From positions 4,402,001 through 4,466,000 of the forward strand of contig NW_026944386.1 in the NCBI RefSeq assembly GCF_033439725.1: a DNA stretch of 64,000 nucleotides. The letters run 5' to 3'. The position numbers were made by a program, and so were the translations under genes. Origin of the DNA: Neurospora tetraspora. Its lineage: Eukaryota > Ascomycota > Sordariomycetes > Sordariales > Sordariaceae. The notes below the pieces were generated by a model. The model did no database searches. It was not told the origin of the DNA and was given only the letters and a program-made list of their open reading frames with translations. This document shows, piece after piece, positions 24,480-34,331 of the stretch (position 1 is its first letter; each line of letters starts with the position of its first letter).

Positions 24480-26461
24480 CTAAACATTCTCATCCTCATG
24501 CTCAGCCTCCACGCCTCTCTCAACCTCCACTCTCCCCTCTCGTCGCTCCTCTGGAAACACCAAGCCCATAGTTACCTCCTTCGCAAAAACTCTCGCAACT
24601 TCAACCGGGCTCATGGTGTGCCCTTCATCAAGAACCCACCAGCCCCACCAAGTAAGAAAGAGGGTGAGGATTTGGACGACATTCGTAATTATAGCCCCAA
24701 TAAAACTGAGGCGAGACCATGGCTCCGTCCCCAACCAATGACCATGACGCTCGGTTCTCTCCCCAAATTATGGGAGGCTTTGCGTTGTGTTGCTGTCAAT
24801 GGCAGTAATGACGGAGACCCTCAGCGCCAACTCGTGGTACATATGGATAATATCGTCCATTGGTGAATCAAAACCCATTTTGCATGGGTTTGAGGGCTCT
24901 TTTTGGAGGTCGGGGAGTGCATTCGCGTAGCCTGCTGCGATAAAATCCCAATAGCTGGCACCCATATCCGTAGTACTATCGCCGAGGGCCCACCAGTGTG
25001 ATCCACGTACGGCCCCGAATGTGGTATTGTAGAGGCTCTGCCCGATTTTGGTGAAGAGTTGGAGTCGCTCATCATGAAGAAAATAGCCTGAGAGGAGCGA
25101 TTTTGTCGGAGGTAGAGGGAGTTGTATCGATGACAAATCCTCTTGGGGGTAGACGAAGTTTGAGGGCTGGGGGACATAGTGGTCCTCGCTGCGAAATACG
25201 TTAGCCTATTTCCTCTTCATGAACCCACTTCAAGTGCGGGCTAAATGGATAAGAACATTGGCCACATACGCAACATTTAGGGTCTTTCCCCTTTTATACT
25301 CTGTCATACCACCGGTGATGTTCAACGCGTACGAGACGATTGAAGGGGCGAGGGAGCACTGCCGGGTAATATATTTACCCTTGCACCCTGTAGACGACTT
25401 GAAAATAGTTTTTATGCCATTTAACTGGCCGTTCAGGAGGCCCCAGTCATCAGTGATACTGATCGAGAACATGTTCACCGGGCCGTCACTTGGGAGTTCT
25501 GATGAAAAGTCGTAATCTTGGCTCGCCAACACCGAACACGTCGGGGATCATCCGAAGCCCTACGGCAATGTCAGTTGTCTATGATCGCGAGAAACCACCA
25601 TTGTGGAATGGAACTTACGGGAACAACCAAAATACAGTCATCACAAATTTCCTGGGCGAACCGGATGGGCTCTCGCGCCAACATGTCACGGTAGGCCGTC
25701 ATAGCCGGGTGTGCGAGGGAGAATCTGGTCCCGAACAATGTGCCGGTGGACATGACGTCGGGAGTGATGTGAAGGTCTGTGATCCCATTGAAGGGAATTG
25801 TTGCGTCCCCTTGGTACATGGAGTGATTCCATAGCAATGGGTTTGCCCAATTGGCGAAGACAAAGACAATCGTCAATAGAGTAGGTATCAAAGTATCAGC
25901 AATGGAATGCACCAAGACCAACTCGGGTAAACGAGACAAAGTGAGCGGCACAATCACTTACACAGGGCTGTCAAGAGGGCCTTCCAGCGGAACAGAGCCT
26001 TGAAGGCTCCGAGGAGACCGGTGGTGCTCGCCCAAACGTGGTGAAGGTCGGTCAACTGGATACCGTATGAGCGTACATTCTTTCATAGAGGTAGACTGCA
26101 CAGAAGAAGAAACTTACCTTCAGTCCTTGGTATGCATTGATCCAGAACCGGATCACCCCGCCCTGTCTAAACCCCATATCCGCGAAAGTCGCGGAAATCG
26201 TTGCCATATATAGGGCTATGGTCTTCGGGTCAAACCAAGTGAGCCACTTTAACACCGGATATCCGATGGCCTGGTTCCGCACAACACAATTGGTTGTGGT
26301 GCCTACAAAGCTAGAGACCAGTTGTTAGATCAGGTACTAGTGATTTCATGTGACTGGATTGCGGACTTACAAGCAATGACCGCCAGAATCAGGATCAGCA
26401 TCGAGATGTATGGAAAAGTCCGGACCCCGTTGGGCACCCAAGAAGACCACGAGAACTTTAT
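24480..26461 (-). pseudogene. Longest copy of a multi-pass membrane-protein family, disabled
   Basis: Reads right to left through at least six exons. The N-terminal TM segment was homologous to the 29343 copy, but its start codon is ATA (26461-26459). The first intron is intact, then comes an exon containing RNQAIGYPVLKW and FWINAYQG. The third intron's acceptor reads TCTATTGACG where the paralog at 28985 has TCTAGTGACG. An extracellular part follows (FSLAHPAMTAYRDMLARE, IPDVFGVGEPR) with a frameshift near 25530, then Cys-containing segments, LHDERLQLFTKIGQSLYNT, an in-frame TAA near 24773, and a C-terminal TM segment with an acidic tail. TM-ectodomain-TM proteins of this kind are common, uncharacterised genes in Sordariomycetes. 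At least four lesions argue for a pseudogene. I do not know its function. Confidence 0.7.
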
Positions 26462-27053
26462 TGTGGTGGAAAGGAAGGTCGAAGAGAAAAGTTCGGATGA
26501 AAAAGGAAAAGAAAGGACAAAAAGACAAGTTCGGACAACACACAGGATGAAAAGAGCAAAGAAGATGTCAACTCCAAGTGCTCTCGAAGGGTGAAGAAGA
26601 AGAGGAAAAGAAGAGGTTGGGAGGACGGAAATGGGGTGCCTTATATACCTCTACTTGTGAAGGAGTCCGAGTGAATGGGCAAGCCCAGTCAAAGGTGTTA
26701 CGACGCAGCAAGTTCGTATGAATGCAAGGAAGTAATGAGGTACTACTTGGCTACCTTACCGAAGAAGGAAAATTTTGCCCCGAGTATGTTACCCGGGACC
26801 TCCGGGCTCCGGACAGGCTGCAGTCCGCTGCTGCTTCTACATTTATGCCCGGCCGTGCCTGCACCGCTCGATGTTCGTATTTCCGCAAAATCACAGGAAG
26901 CGAGAACAGTGTACTTTCCTCCCAGAGTTAAATAGCAGGGACCACCCAACTGCTTTCATACCTCCTTCCCTTTGCTTCCTTTCTCCTTCCAACTTCAACC
27001 ACCAAGCCCCCCAGTCTTTCACATCATCTCCCATCATCTCCGAAGTTGCTACC
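26462..27053. other. Intergenic region between divergent genes
   Basis: Purine-rich leader of the minus-strand membrane-protein copy on the left and CT-rich leader of the CFEM-like gene on the right. No other gene is supported. Confidence 0.4.
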
Positions 27054-27662
27054 ATGAGGTTTCTTCCCACCGTTACTGCTCTTACAGGCGCTGCCCTTAC
27101 CGGCGCTACTCCTACCGGCCTCCCTACTGCCCAACTTGATTTATCCAAGTACAACCTCTCCGACTGTACCGAAACTTACTTGCCTTATATCGCGAGGGTA
27201 ATGACCGGAATCGAGTATGACGAGGAGCGAAAGTATGCGTACTGCGTCGTCACCACCAGCAACGATACCTTCTTCGACTACAAATGCTTGTGTAGGGGGG
27301 GTGACGGCGAGGGGTCAGCAATTATGGACAAGGCGCTTTTAGACGGCCAGGTTTGGCTTAATTGTGGGTGGGATTACACCTTCGGTACGTCTTCGTGTCA
27401 TCGTGCATTCCTGGCTTGCAAGATTTTTTGCGCAAAACAATCGAACCAAACCATGTCCAGGTAAACTAACGAGACTCATTCGAACTAAACAGATGTGGTC
27501 TTCCCCGAGACGATAAATTTCTGCCGCACGCTGTTGAAGGAAGACCTCGTCACTGCCACTACTCGTCGGAGTCGTCGGGCTTTGAAGCAGCCACCCCCCC
27601 AGCCGAATATTGGCCTCGTTGCTGCCGAAGAATTGCCCGACACAAGGGTACAAGCCGAATAA
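27054..27662 (+). CDS. Secreted divergent CFEM-like protein with a basic/proline-rich tail
   Basis: Exons 27054-27384 and 27493-27662 (108-nt intron) code for 166 aa. A signal peptide (MRFLPTVTALTGAALTGA) precedes a domain with six cysteines in CFEM spacing: SDC, YAYC, YKC-LC, LNC, NFC. Compared with the 93-aa CFEM protein at 19471, the first and sixth cysteines are missing, the C2-C3 loop is longer, and the Asp before KC (FFDYKC) is kept. Intron position and the exon 2 start (DVVFPE versus NVVLPA) match, so the genes are paralogs. The tail (about residues 125-166) is Arg-rich then Pro-rich and has no hydrophobic GPI signal. Secretion is well supported; haem binding is doubtful with one disulfide probably lost. 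Confidence 0.75.
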
Positions 27663-28366
27663 CGTATCAGGACGGGGTACGGAGGAAAATACGGGGATGT
27701 CCATCATGATGCTGATAGAATGTGTGTCGAAACTTGGACATTTGGACGTCTGCTAGCTGCAAAAGGAATACTGGTACCATGGCTGGCACCGAGAACAATG
27801 GCGACAAAACACCTGAGCTGAACTCCAGTGGGGGTATCATCATCAAATGAAGGCCTTACTGTACAAATGGCTGGCCTTTTCCAGCTGATTAAACGATCGT
27901 TTGACAATACCAGACGTGTATTGTACCATGGAAACGGTGGAGTGTCAGGAGTGTTTGGTGTAATCTACTTTTTGTTACGAGTTTTCGAGCCGGTACAAGG
28001 AAAGAACCATCGGAAAACCATCGGGCCTTCATCCAAGACGGCAACTTGAGGACACAAGTTGGGAAGGAAAGAACCACACCAGTCTGTGCCCTGGTGCCCA
28101 ATCACCGCCTGGATTTCCCACTTGCTGGTCCTCTGTCTTCAGTATTTAAAACAGCCCTGTTTTCCATCTTCCCCGTCTCCTCTTCTTCCCTTTTCTTCTC
28201 GTGAGAACTACAGAGTCCATCACTGACATCTTCTGCCGTCACCTTTCGCAAGAACCAAACCACGCCGATACAGCCACTATTACTGGCCGCCTCTTCTCCC
28301 ATCTGTTTCTCGTGAGCACTATAGAGTCGACCGCCGATTTGTTCTGCCGTCGCCCTTCGTTGTACC
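27663..28366. other. Intergenic; duplicated 5' leader units
   Basis: Contains two related leader blocks (28199-28255 and 28309-28366: GTGAGMACTAYAGAGTC...TTCTGCCGTC), echoed before 29220 and at 29925-29950. These are duplicated 5' leaders of the membrane-protein family. Confidence 0.45.
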
Positions 28367-29158
28367 ATGCCGCCCCCTTCCACTTCGCGCGCTATGGCAA
28401 GCTTGCCATGGAAAACTGGTGTCCGGCGCACTCCGGTGCTGTCGGTTGTCCTGTTGCTTCTAACTTGTCTCCGTAAGTCCTCAATCCAGTCCCAACAAAA
28501 TCATTAGTCCCCAGTCTAACAACTGGCCTCTGGCTTTAGTCGTCGGCTTCGAACTTGCCATCATTTTCATGGTCAACGGAAAGCCGCGCGCGGAAGCGCC
28601 CAAGCTTCCATATATCAGTTACGTACTGAACGTGTACAACTTGCTCTCTCTCGGATCAACGTCGTGCACCACCATGATGAACTGGGCGTTCCAAGAAGCC
28701 GTCATTATAAACTTCTGGGTGACCTTGGTCGACGAAGGGATGACTACGTCTGGATGGGTTCAACCAGTTGTATCAACGCTGTCAAGGCCATACACCACCG
28801 GAAGGCCGTTTTAGTTGACCGAACTCAATCACATCTGGGCCAGTAGTACCAGTTTCTGGGAAGCCGTCAAGGCTCTGTTCCGCTGGAAGGCCCTCCGGAC
28901 AGCCCTGTGTAAGTAACTGTGTCGCTTACTTTGTTCCGTCTACCTGAGTTTGTCTTGGTGCATTACTGATACTTTGATGCTCTAGTGACGATTGTTTTCA
29001 CCCTCGCAAATGCGATCAACCCGATTCTCTACCACGTTCCAGGGGGGCGAGCCAGTATCGAAGGCGTACCGGGAGTTCCTAGACAACAAACCCATTCAAT
29101 TCCCGGAACTCAACCTCACCAATTTGCTCTGTCGCATCCACATCTTGCACAAGCATGA
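28367..29158 (+). pseudogene. Truncated copy of the multi-pass membrane-protein family
   Basis: Exon 1 (28367-28472) and exon 2 (from 28540) join in phase and contain one N-terminal TM segment (VLSVVLLLLTCLLVGFELAI) and a second weaker segment. The donor present in paralogs after the FW...GMT segment (GTAAGT at 29697 in the 29343 copy) is gone here, so the frame runs to a TAG at 28812-28814, giving at most 126 aa. Beyond it, exon 3 (WASSTSFWEAVKALFRWKAL) and exon 4 (LTIVFTLANAINP) with normal splice sites are still visible but out of reach. A short protein could be made, but it is a broken gene. Confidence 0.6.
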
Positions 29159-29342
29159 TGAACGCCGCCTTCCAACAAACAGCCATCATCGTGAGCACTA
29201 ATACAGAGTTATCCTTCGCCAGGGAACGATTTCGACAGCCGCGTTTGTTGCTTCTTTTTTTTTTCTTTCCATTTCTCCTAATTTCCTATCTCCATTCCTT
29301 CTTTTCTTCTTTCCTTGCCCTTCTTCGACGCCAAGCACCACG

Positions 29343-29958
29343 ATGAAGTTCTCTTTGCCTGGTTGGCCTCCTTGGGTCCCCAACGGGGTCCGGCTTTTCC
29401 CCTGGCTGTCGTTCTGCTCAATTCTGGTGGGCATTGCCAGTGAGTTCGCAATCTAGTCACATAAAGTCATTCGTACCTCGTCTCACAACTGATCTCTGGC
29501 TTCATGTTTAGGCCTCGTAAGCAATGCGATTTGGCGCCACAAGGCTATTGGGCACCCGGTCTCGGCCTGGTCCCTTTGGTTCGATCCCCAGATGCTCCTC
29601 TCTGGGACCAGCACTATCTGCGGGGCTATTATAACTTTCGGTTATAAAGAAGGAGCGAAGATATCCTTCTGGGTGCGCGCACTCAAAGGGATGACAGTAA
29701 GTTTCTTCTTCTATGCAGTCCAATAAAGAATGCACGCTTATACGGTATTCAGTGAAGCGACCCATTTACTCCAACGAGCAACTCGACATAATGCAACTAT
29801 TTCTTCCGATGAACCGACCTCTCCTCCCTTCCCTTCCTCACGATGAGCGGCTGGAGCTGTTCACCGACATAGGCCAAAGCCTATTCAACACCTTTCGACT
29901 CACCTATGACCGACATCCTCCAGATAGCACTAGTACAGAGTCCTCCTTCGTGTCATAA
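29343..29958 (+). pseudogene. Internally deleted copy of the membrane-protein family
   Basis: Exon 1 (29343-29439) has a clean ATG start and TM segment (LFPWLSFCSILVGIASL with the join). Exon 2 (29512-29696) has SNAIWRHKAIGHP and ends at a normal GTAAGT. The expected acceptor at 29752 leads straight into TGA; the only frame giving sequence (LPHDERLELFTDIGQSLFNT) would need a 22-nt intron. That segment belongs to a late exon of the 24480-26461 copy, so everything between has been deleted. It ends at 29958. Confidence 0.55.
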
Positions 29959-30139
29959 CGGTTTTCCACGGCCGCTTTCGTTTGGTTCCTTTTTGCTTGT
30001 CTTTCCCCCCGATTTCCTTTTTTTCCTTTTTCTGCTTCTTTCTTTCTTCGTCGTCATGAACCACACATCGCAGAAGCACCAAAATGCACTCGATGGTATT
30101 GTCCCCAACAAGGTAGAAAGTGAAAATAACGTGAAGGTG

Positions 30140-31190
30140 TCACTTACCGCCGGGTTGTCGTGAAGGTCGGCCAAGAGGCCCTTCAACACCAGGGAGTTCC
30201 GGTCCTTTCCCTGGACCTGGTTGTTACTCCCGCTTCTGGCGATCGTTGCTTGTGAGTCCGCAATCCAGTCACATGAAATCATTGGTACCTGATCTAACAA
30301 TTGGTCTCTGGCTTTAGGTATGACGGCCAACAACATCGTGCGGAATCAGGCCATCAACCAACCAACATCCAAATGGCCTTGCGCTCTTCAGTCTCTGCGG
30401 CTAGGCTGTACTTGAGCCGTAGCTCACGATGCTCTTCTGGGCTGTTTAGCGTACGGTCCCAGTACTGCTTCTTGTTCCACGCGCTTTTCTTGGCTGCCAT
30501 GGCTTGCCAGCGCTCCGGGTACATCAGCTTCATCATGTTCCTGGCTGGACCCTCGGACGATTGTGTTGCAGGTCGCTACGATCTGCGCGCTTGGGGCGGA
30601 TATGGGGTTCAGGGACGGAAGTGTGGTCCGCTTCTGGATCAATGCTTACCAGGGAGTACTTCTGGCCCTTCTTCCACTACATCCAGTCATGAAGCTACCT
30701 CTACCGTGGAACACCAGGGAGATCCGGTCCTTTCCCTGAGTCTCGCTGCTGGTCCCGATTCTGGCGGCTATTGCTTGTGAGTCCGCGATCCAGTCACATG
30801 AAATCCTCCCATATTGCGGGGAGAGGATTGAGCATTAGTGGTTGGCGGAGGAGACCTGGTCTCGCGTCTGTTACAATGGGGCCATGGTCACCAATGTTGT
30901 TGTCTTCCTGTGCCTTGTCTTGATGCGTTGGGCTGGTGGGTGCTTGATAAGGAGGTTACGATGAGCCCCCTTGAGATTGCGAAGACTTTTGGGAGAGAGG
31001 TGGGGCTGGGTTTAGTCCAACAGGAGCAGCAGGAGAGTATAGAAGCTGAGAGGGGGGTGGAAGCCGAGAGTGGCGGAATATTCGATGAGCCCATTTGAGC
31101 TGTTGAATGCCTTGGCCCATCGCGCCCACAATTCTCCCTGGCGCGCCCGGTCATGACGGCCTATCGGGATATGTTGGCTAGGAGGTAATA
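30140..31190 (+). pseudogene. Mosaic of membrane-protein family pieces
   Basis: Pieces in order: an exon 1 end and intron 1 (30240-30318); exon 2 (NNIVRNQAINQP); an unrelated or damaged stretch; exon 2 again (ADMGFRDGS, RFWINAYQG, about 30565-30650); a second exon 1 end whose intron 1 breaks off at ACATGAAATC (30805) and continues directly with the last exons (LPYCGERIEH); an in-frame TAG near 30837; the C-terminal TM with an acidic tail (to 31098); and a stray VMTAYRDMLAR piece (about 31152-31186). No gene survives. The order points to repeated unequal recombination between copies. Confidence 0.6.
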
Positions 31191-31209
31191 TTTTACACAT
31201 CTAGTATCG

Positions 31210-31566
31210 TTGATATGCTATCCTGTCGGTTCAATAAAGATTTTCATCTTTTCTATATGGCCTCTAGTCCGTTTGATCGGGCTTGTTATCCCATCCAACC
31301 TTGTTCATGCGTGGTTGGCAAATCGTCAACATAGCATGTTGCAGGTTTGTTGGGGCATCTTGAACGTTACAAAGGGCCTGGCCTGGATCAGCAACCTGTA
31401 TGCGATTGTAGCAGTCCACCAGCGGCAAGCCGTATGGGGATCGAACTCAACTTGGAGAGATGAGAGCTTGTCAAGGAACCACAGGAGGGTTGATATGTCC
31501 AAAATGAAAGGGAGAGTACGTCAGCTCGGTCAGGTACCTTTCAGGGGAGAGAAAGCTCAGAGATAG
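31210..31566 (+). pseudogene. Membrane-protein fragment, unknown family
   Basis: A 118-codon frame with hydrophobic stretches (IKIFIFSIWPLVRLIGLVI) and a basic tail; resembles a multi-pass protein's C-terminal half. No start context and no recognised domain. Confidence 0.25.
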
Positions 31567-31802
31567 CAGATGGTGTCTGTGTCGGTAGTTTTGGTTGTCG
31601 TGAGAATCAATATTGTTGCAGGTCAGGCTAGGTCAAGCATGATGAATCCCACGTGTTGTATGTGAAGCTCATGCATTGCAAGACGGGAGTCAGGGGCACG
31701 GGAGTTTAAGCGATAACTCGGACGACGATCCGGAAGGGTTTCGGGCTGGATGGAGTGGTTGGGACACGGAGACCGGGAGTGGAGAATGTCAATTCTCCAA
31801 TA

Positions 31803-32547
31803 CCGTGCTGCGAGGGGGTGGGTGCAGGGATCGGTCAGTTGACTGTCAATTGACCGTTGAAATTTTCAGACGTTTACCGAATGGTAAACCATCCAAGTCC
31901 AGTACAGAAATTTACAAACTTTTATATAGGGAAACGATAAAACCCCGCCAAACGTCCAAAAATGCAAACGTCTGAGCCAAAAACCCAGTACCCCAAGGCC
32001 TTATTCTATAGTGCAAAAGGATGGTGCACCTTTTTGGTGCTTCTTTTTCTTCTTCTTGGCGGTGCTTCTTTTTCTTCTTCTTCTTGGTGATGCATCTTCT
32101 TGGTGGTGATGCATCTTCTTGGTGGTAATGCATCTTCTTGGTGTTTGGACTCAACTTTCAAATTGGAACATCACGAAAAACATTGCACGGTTAGGATTCG
32201 AATGTAGGACTTGGGTAAAAGATTAATTTCTATCTGCGCGCGAGACTACTTGGCCAAAAGACCTTTTCTATCTAATCGAAGAAGGTATTCGAAGGTAAAA
32301 CTTATAGATGGGAAAGTGTTCCCTCTTTTAACCTTTGGCGGAAGGTAGATATCTAATCCTAAACGTCCAAGAATTCCTAAACGTTTACTAAAGACAACCG
32401 TCATTTGACTGTTGGCGCCGTATAGGCGTCCTAATATTTCAACGTCTATAATTTTTAACGTTATTTTCATTTCAACGGTCAAATAAACGTTTTCAAATTC
32501 CGGACGGTCAATTGACCGCTTCCTGCACCCACCCCCTCGCAGTACGG
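31803..32547. mobile_element. TA-flanked MITE (Tc1/mariner-like), 745 bp
   Basis: The ends are inverted repeats of about 26 bp with one mismatch (CCGTGCTGCGAGGGGG / CCGTACTGCGAGGGGG, then GTGGGTGCAGG), continuing as imperfect inverted blocks with TTGACCGT. TA dinucleotides flank both ends (31801-31802 and 32548-32549), the target duplication of the Tc1/mariner superfamily. No transposase frame is present, so it is non-autonomous. The interior holds a small array of TTCTTGGTG(R)TGATGCATC units (about 32080-32145). It interrupts a minus-strand gene near its 3' end. Confidence 0.78.
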
Positions 32548-33738
32548 TACCTCTGCTGCTTGCTTTGGGGCTTGGGTAGGAAAGACCGTTGCGGAACTGC
32601 CACTGTTATATGCCTTGTGATAGAGGTAAGCTGGAAACAGATCGGTCAGACTCGCCCGGGATTCCTTGACCCGGGAGATGTCTGAAATTCGGCCCAAAGG
32701 TGTAGTAAAGACGGGACGCATAGGATTCATGGAAAGGTAATCGTCGGTACTAGAAGTGTGCAAAGGGATTGATGCTTCGAATGGCGACGAGTATACCGAA
32801 GGTGTTGATGTATTGCATCGTGATCTGTCCGGTTCATTCTTAGGACTGTTCGCCTGGCTAATCAAGCACATACGACCATAGATGGTAGAAAACTCGGGAT
32901 CCCGTCCGCTCTCCCATAGATAATCTTCCAATCGGAGGCTTGTCTATGGGAGGAGGTTTTGACAGGGGTTTGGATGACTGAGCTACACCTCTGCCAGGAT
33001 ATGAATGTTAAAGGCGAGTACGTCGATCCTACAGAAAGTAGGGGAACAGAGGTTAGCGGTTGGGCACTTTTCTGTAAGTGCTACGCTGTGACAAAGTTAA
33101 AAATTAACCTTTCATACGCCGGCGTTTCTAGAAGCGTTTTCATCCCATCACTCACGCCAAGCTCACCAAATACACCCTTTCCACCTACTCACGCCAAGCG
33201 CGGCTAAGGCTATGAGGCGGGCTAGCACATTGAAGGTTAATTCTAAATTAGGCTTCAATACCATGGTTCTATAGGAGCACACAGTGACTAGGTGTCCGTT
33301 TTTACGAACTTCCCAGGTAACTTGACTAAGTTGGAGTGGACGTTTGTACCCGTTGTGCCCATCTAGCACCGTCGCACACTTGGGTGAAGCTGCATCTTTC
33401 AACCTCAGCGCATCGACAGCCGATACAAAATCCAGGCCGACGATGAAAAATACTCAACCATTATTCCCTTTGCCCTTACTGCAACATCCCTCAGCTACGC
33501 TCGCAGGACGATGGATTGGGAGCCGTCCTTCTCGCGATTAAAACGTCCCCGCCAACACTACGAAGCGTAAGAACCCAAAATATTTGGGCAGGCGAGTCCG
33601 ACTAGAACCTAAGAATTTAGGCCTATAGCCCACTCCACCGCGCAATAGATCACAAGTGTTCCTCACTTTATCCTCCAGCGGCAGGGGCGTAAAGTTGTAG
33701 AACACTGTCCTGTTCTGGGCTATCACAACCAAGTTCAA
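32548..33738 (-). pseudogene. Remnant of a multi-exon gene, 3' end disrupted by the MITE
   Basis: Read on the minus strand: a segment NLVVIAQNRTVFYNFTPLPL ending in TAA near 33540; SAVDALRLKDAASPKCATVL and a hydrophobic stretch LELTFNVLARLIALAALGV (33420-33165); a plausible short exon STYSPLTFISWQR (about 33028-32990) bounded by TTTCTGTAG and GTGTAG; an acceptor CCTCCTCCCATAG before 32943; and a last exon of about 130 codons (LEDYLWESGRDPEFSTIYG...). Without the MITE the last exon ends VLEN and a stop at once; with it the frame runs about 20 codons into the element. Exon sizes suggest one gene, but there are stops between pieces. The family is unknown. Confidence 0.4.
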
Positions 33739-34331
33739 AGCCGCAGGCGGAATTCTGAACCGGAAATGTCGGAGTGGCAGTAACGACCATTCACAAGACT
33801 GAGCTTCTTCCCATCAGTCAGCATGGTTAATCCAGAAAGAGGGATAGCATTTTGACACCCATACGAGCCGAATTACTACCTAGTGTGAAGTCAGTCTTGG
33901 AGTACCTTCAGCACCCAGTCGGTGGTACAAAGCCGCATATTAAACCGCGATCCCCCGCATCTAGACTAGGGAAGACCATGTAACTGTGGCGACGCTACTA
34001 CAAGTGTGTTGGCTCTCCCAAACACCACCAAGGAAGAGACCACTTATCCGATCGAGGAGAATCGAGGCTTCTACCATTGTACCAACTTTGGCCATGACTG
34101 GGCAGTCACGGGTTAATCCCGTAGCATCTGGACCGCACAGGCACCCGCAAAAGGAGAGTCAAGGGATGGAATAGTCTTGCTTCTTTGTAATGGAATACGT
34201 CATCTTGACAACAGTAGAGGGTACCAGAATTTACACAATTCCTATAAATTTGCCTATCCTCCCAGACCCTTCTGGTGGCACGCTAGAAAAATGAAATAGA
34301 GAGAAAGGAATTGAGAACGACATGGAACACA
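33739..34331. other. Intergenic region downstream of the HNWD gene
   Basis: No gene supported; scattered short ORFs. Confidence 0.35.
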
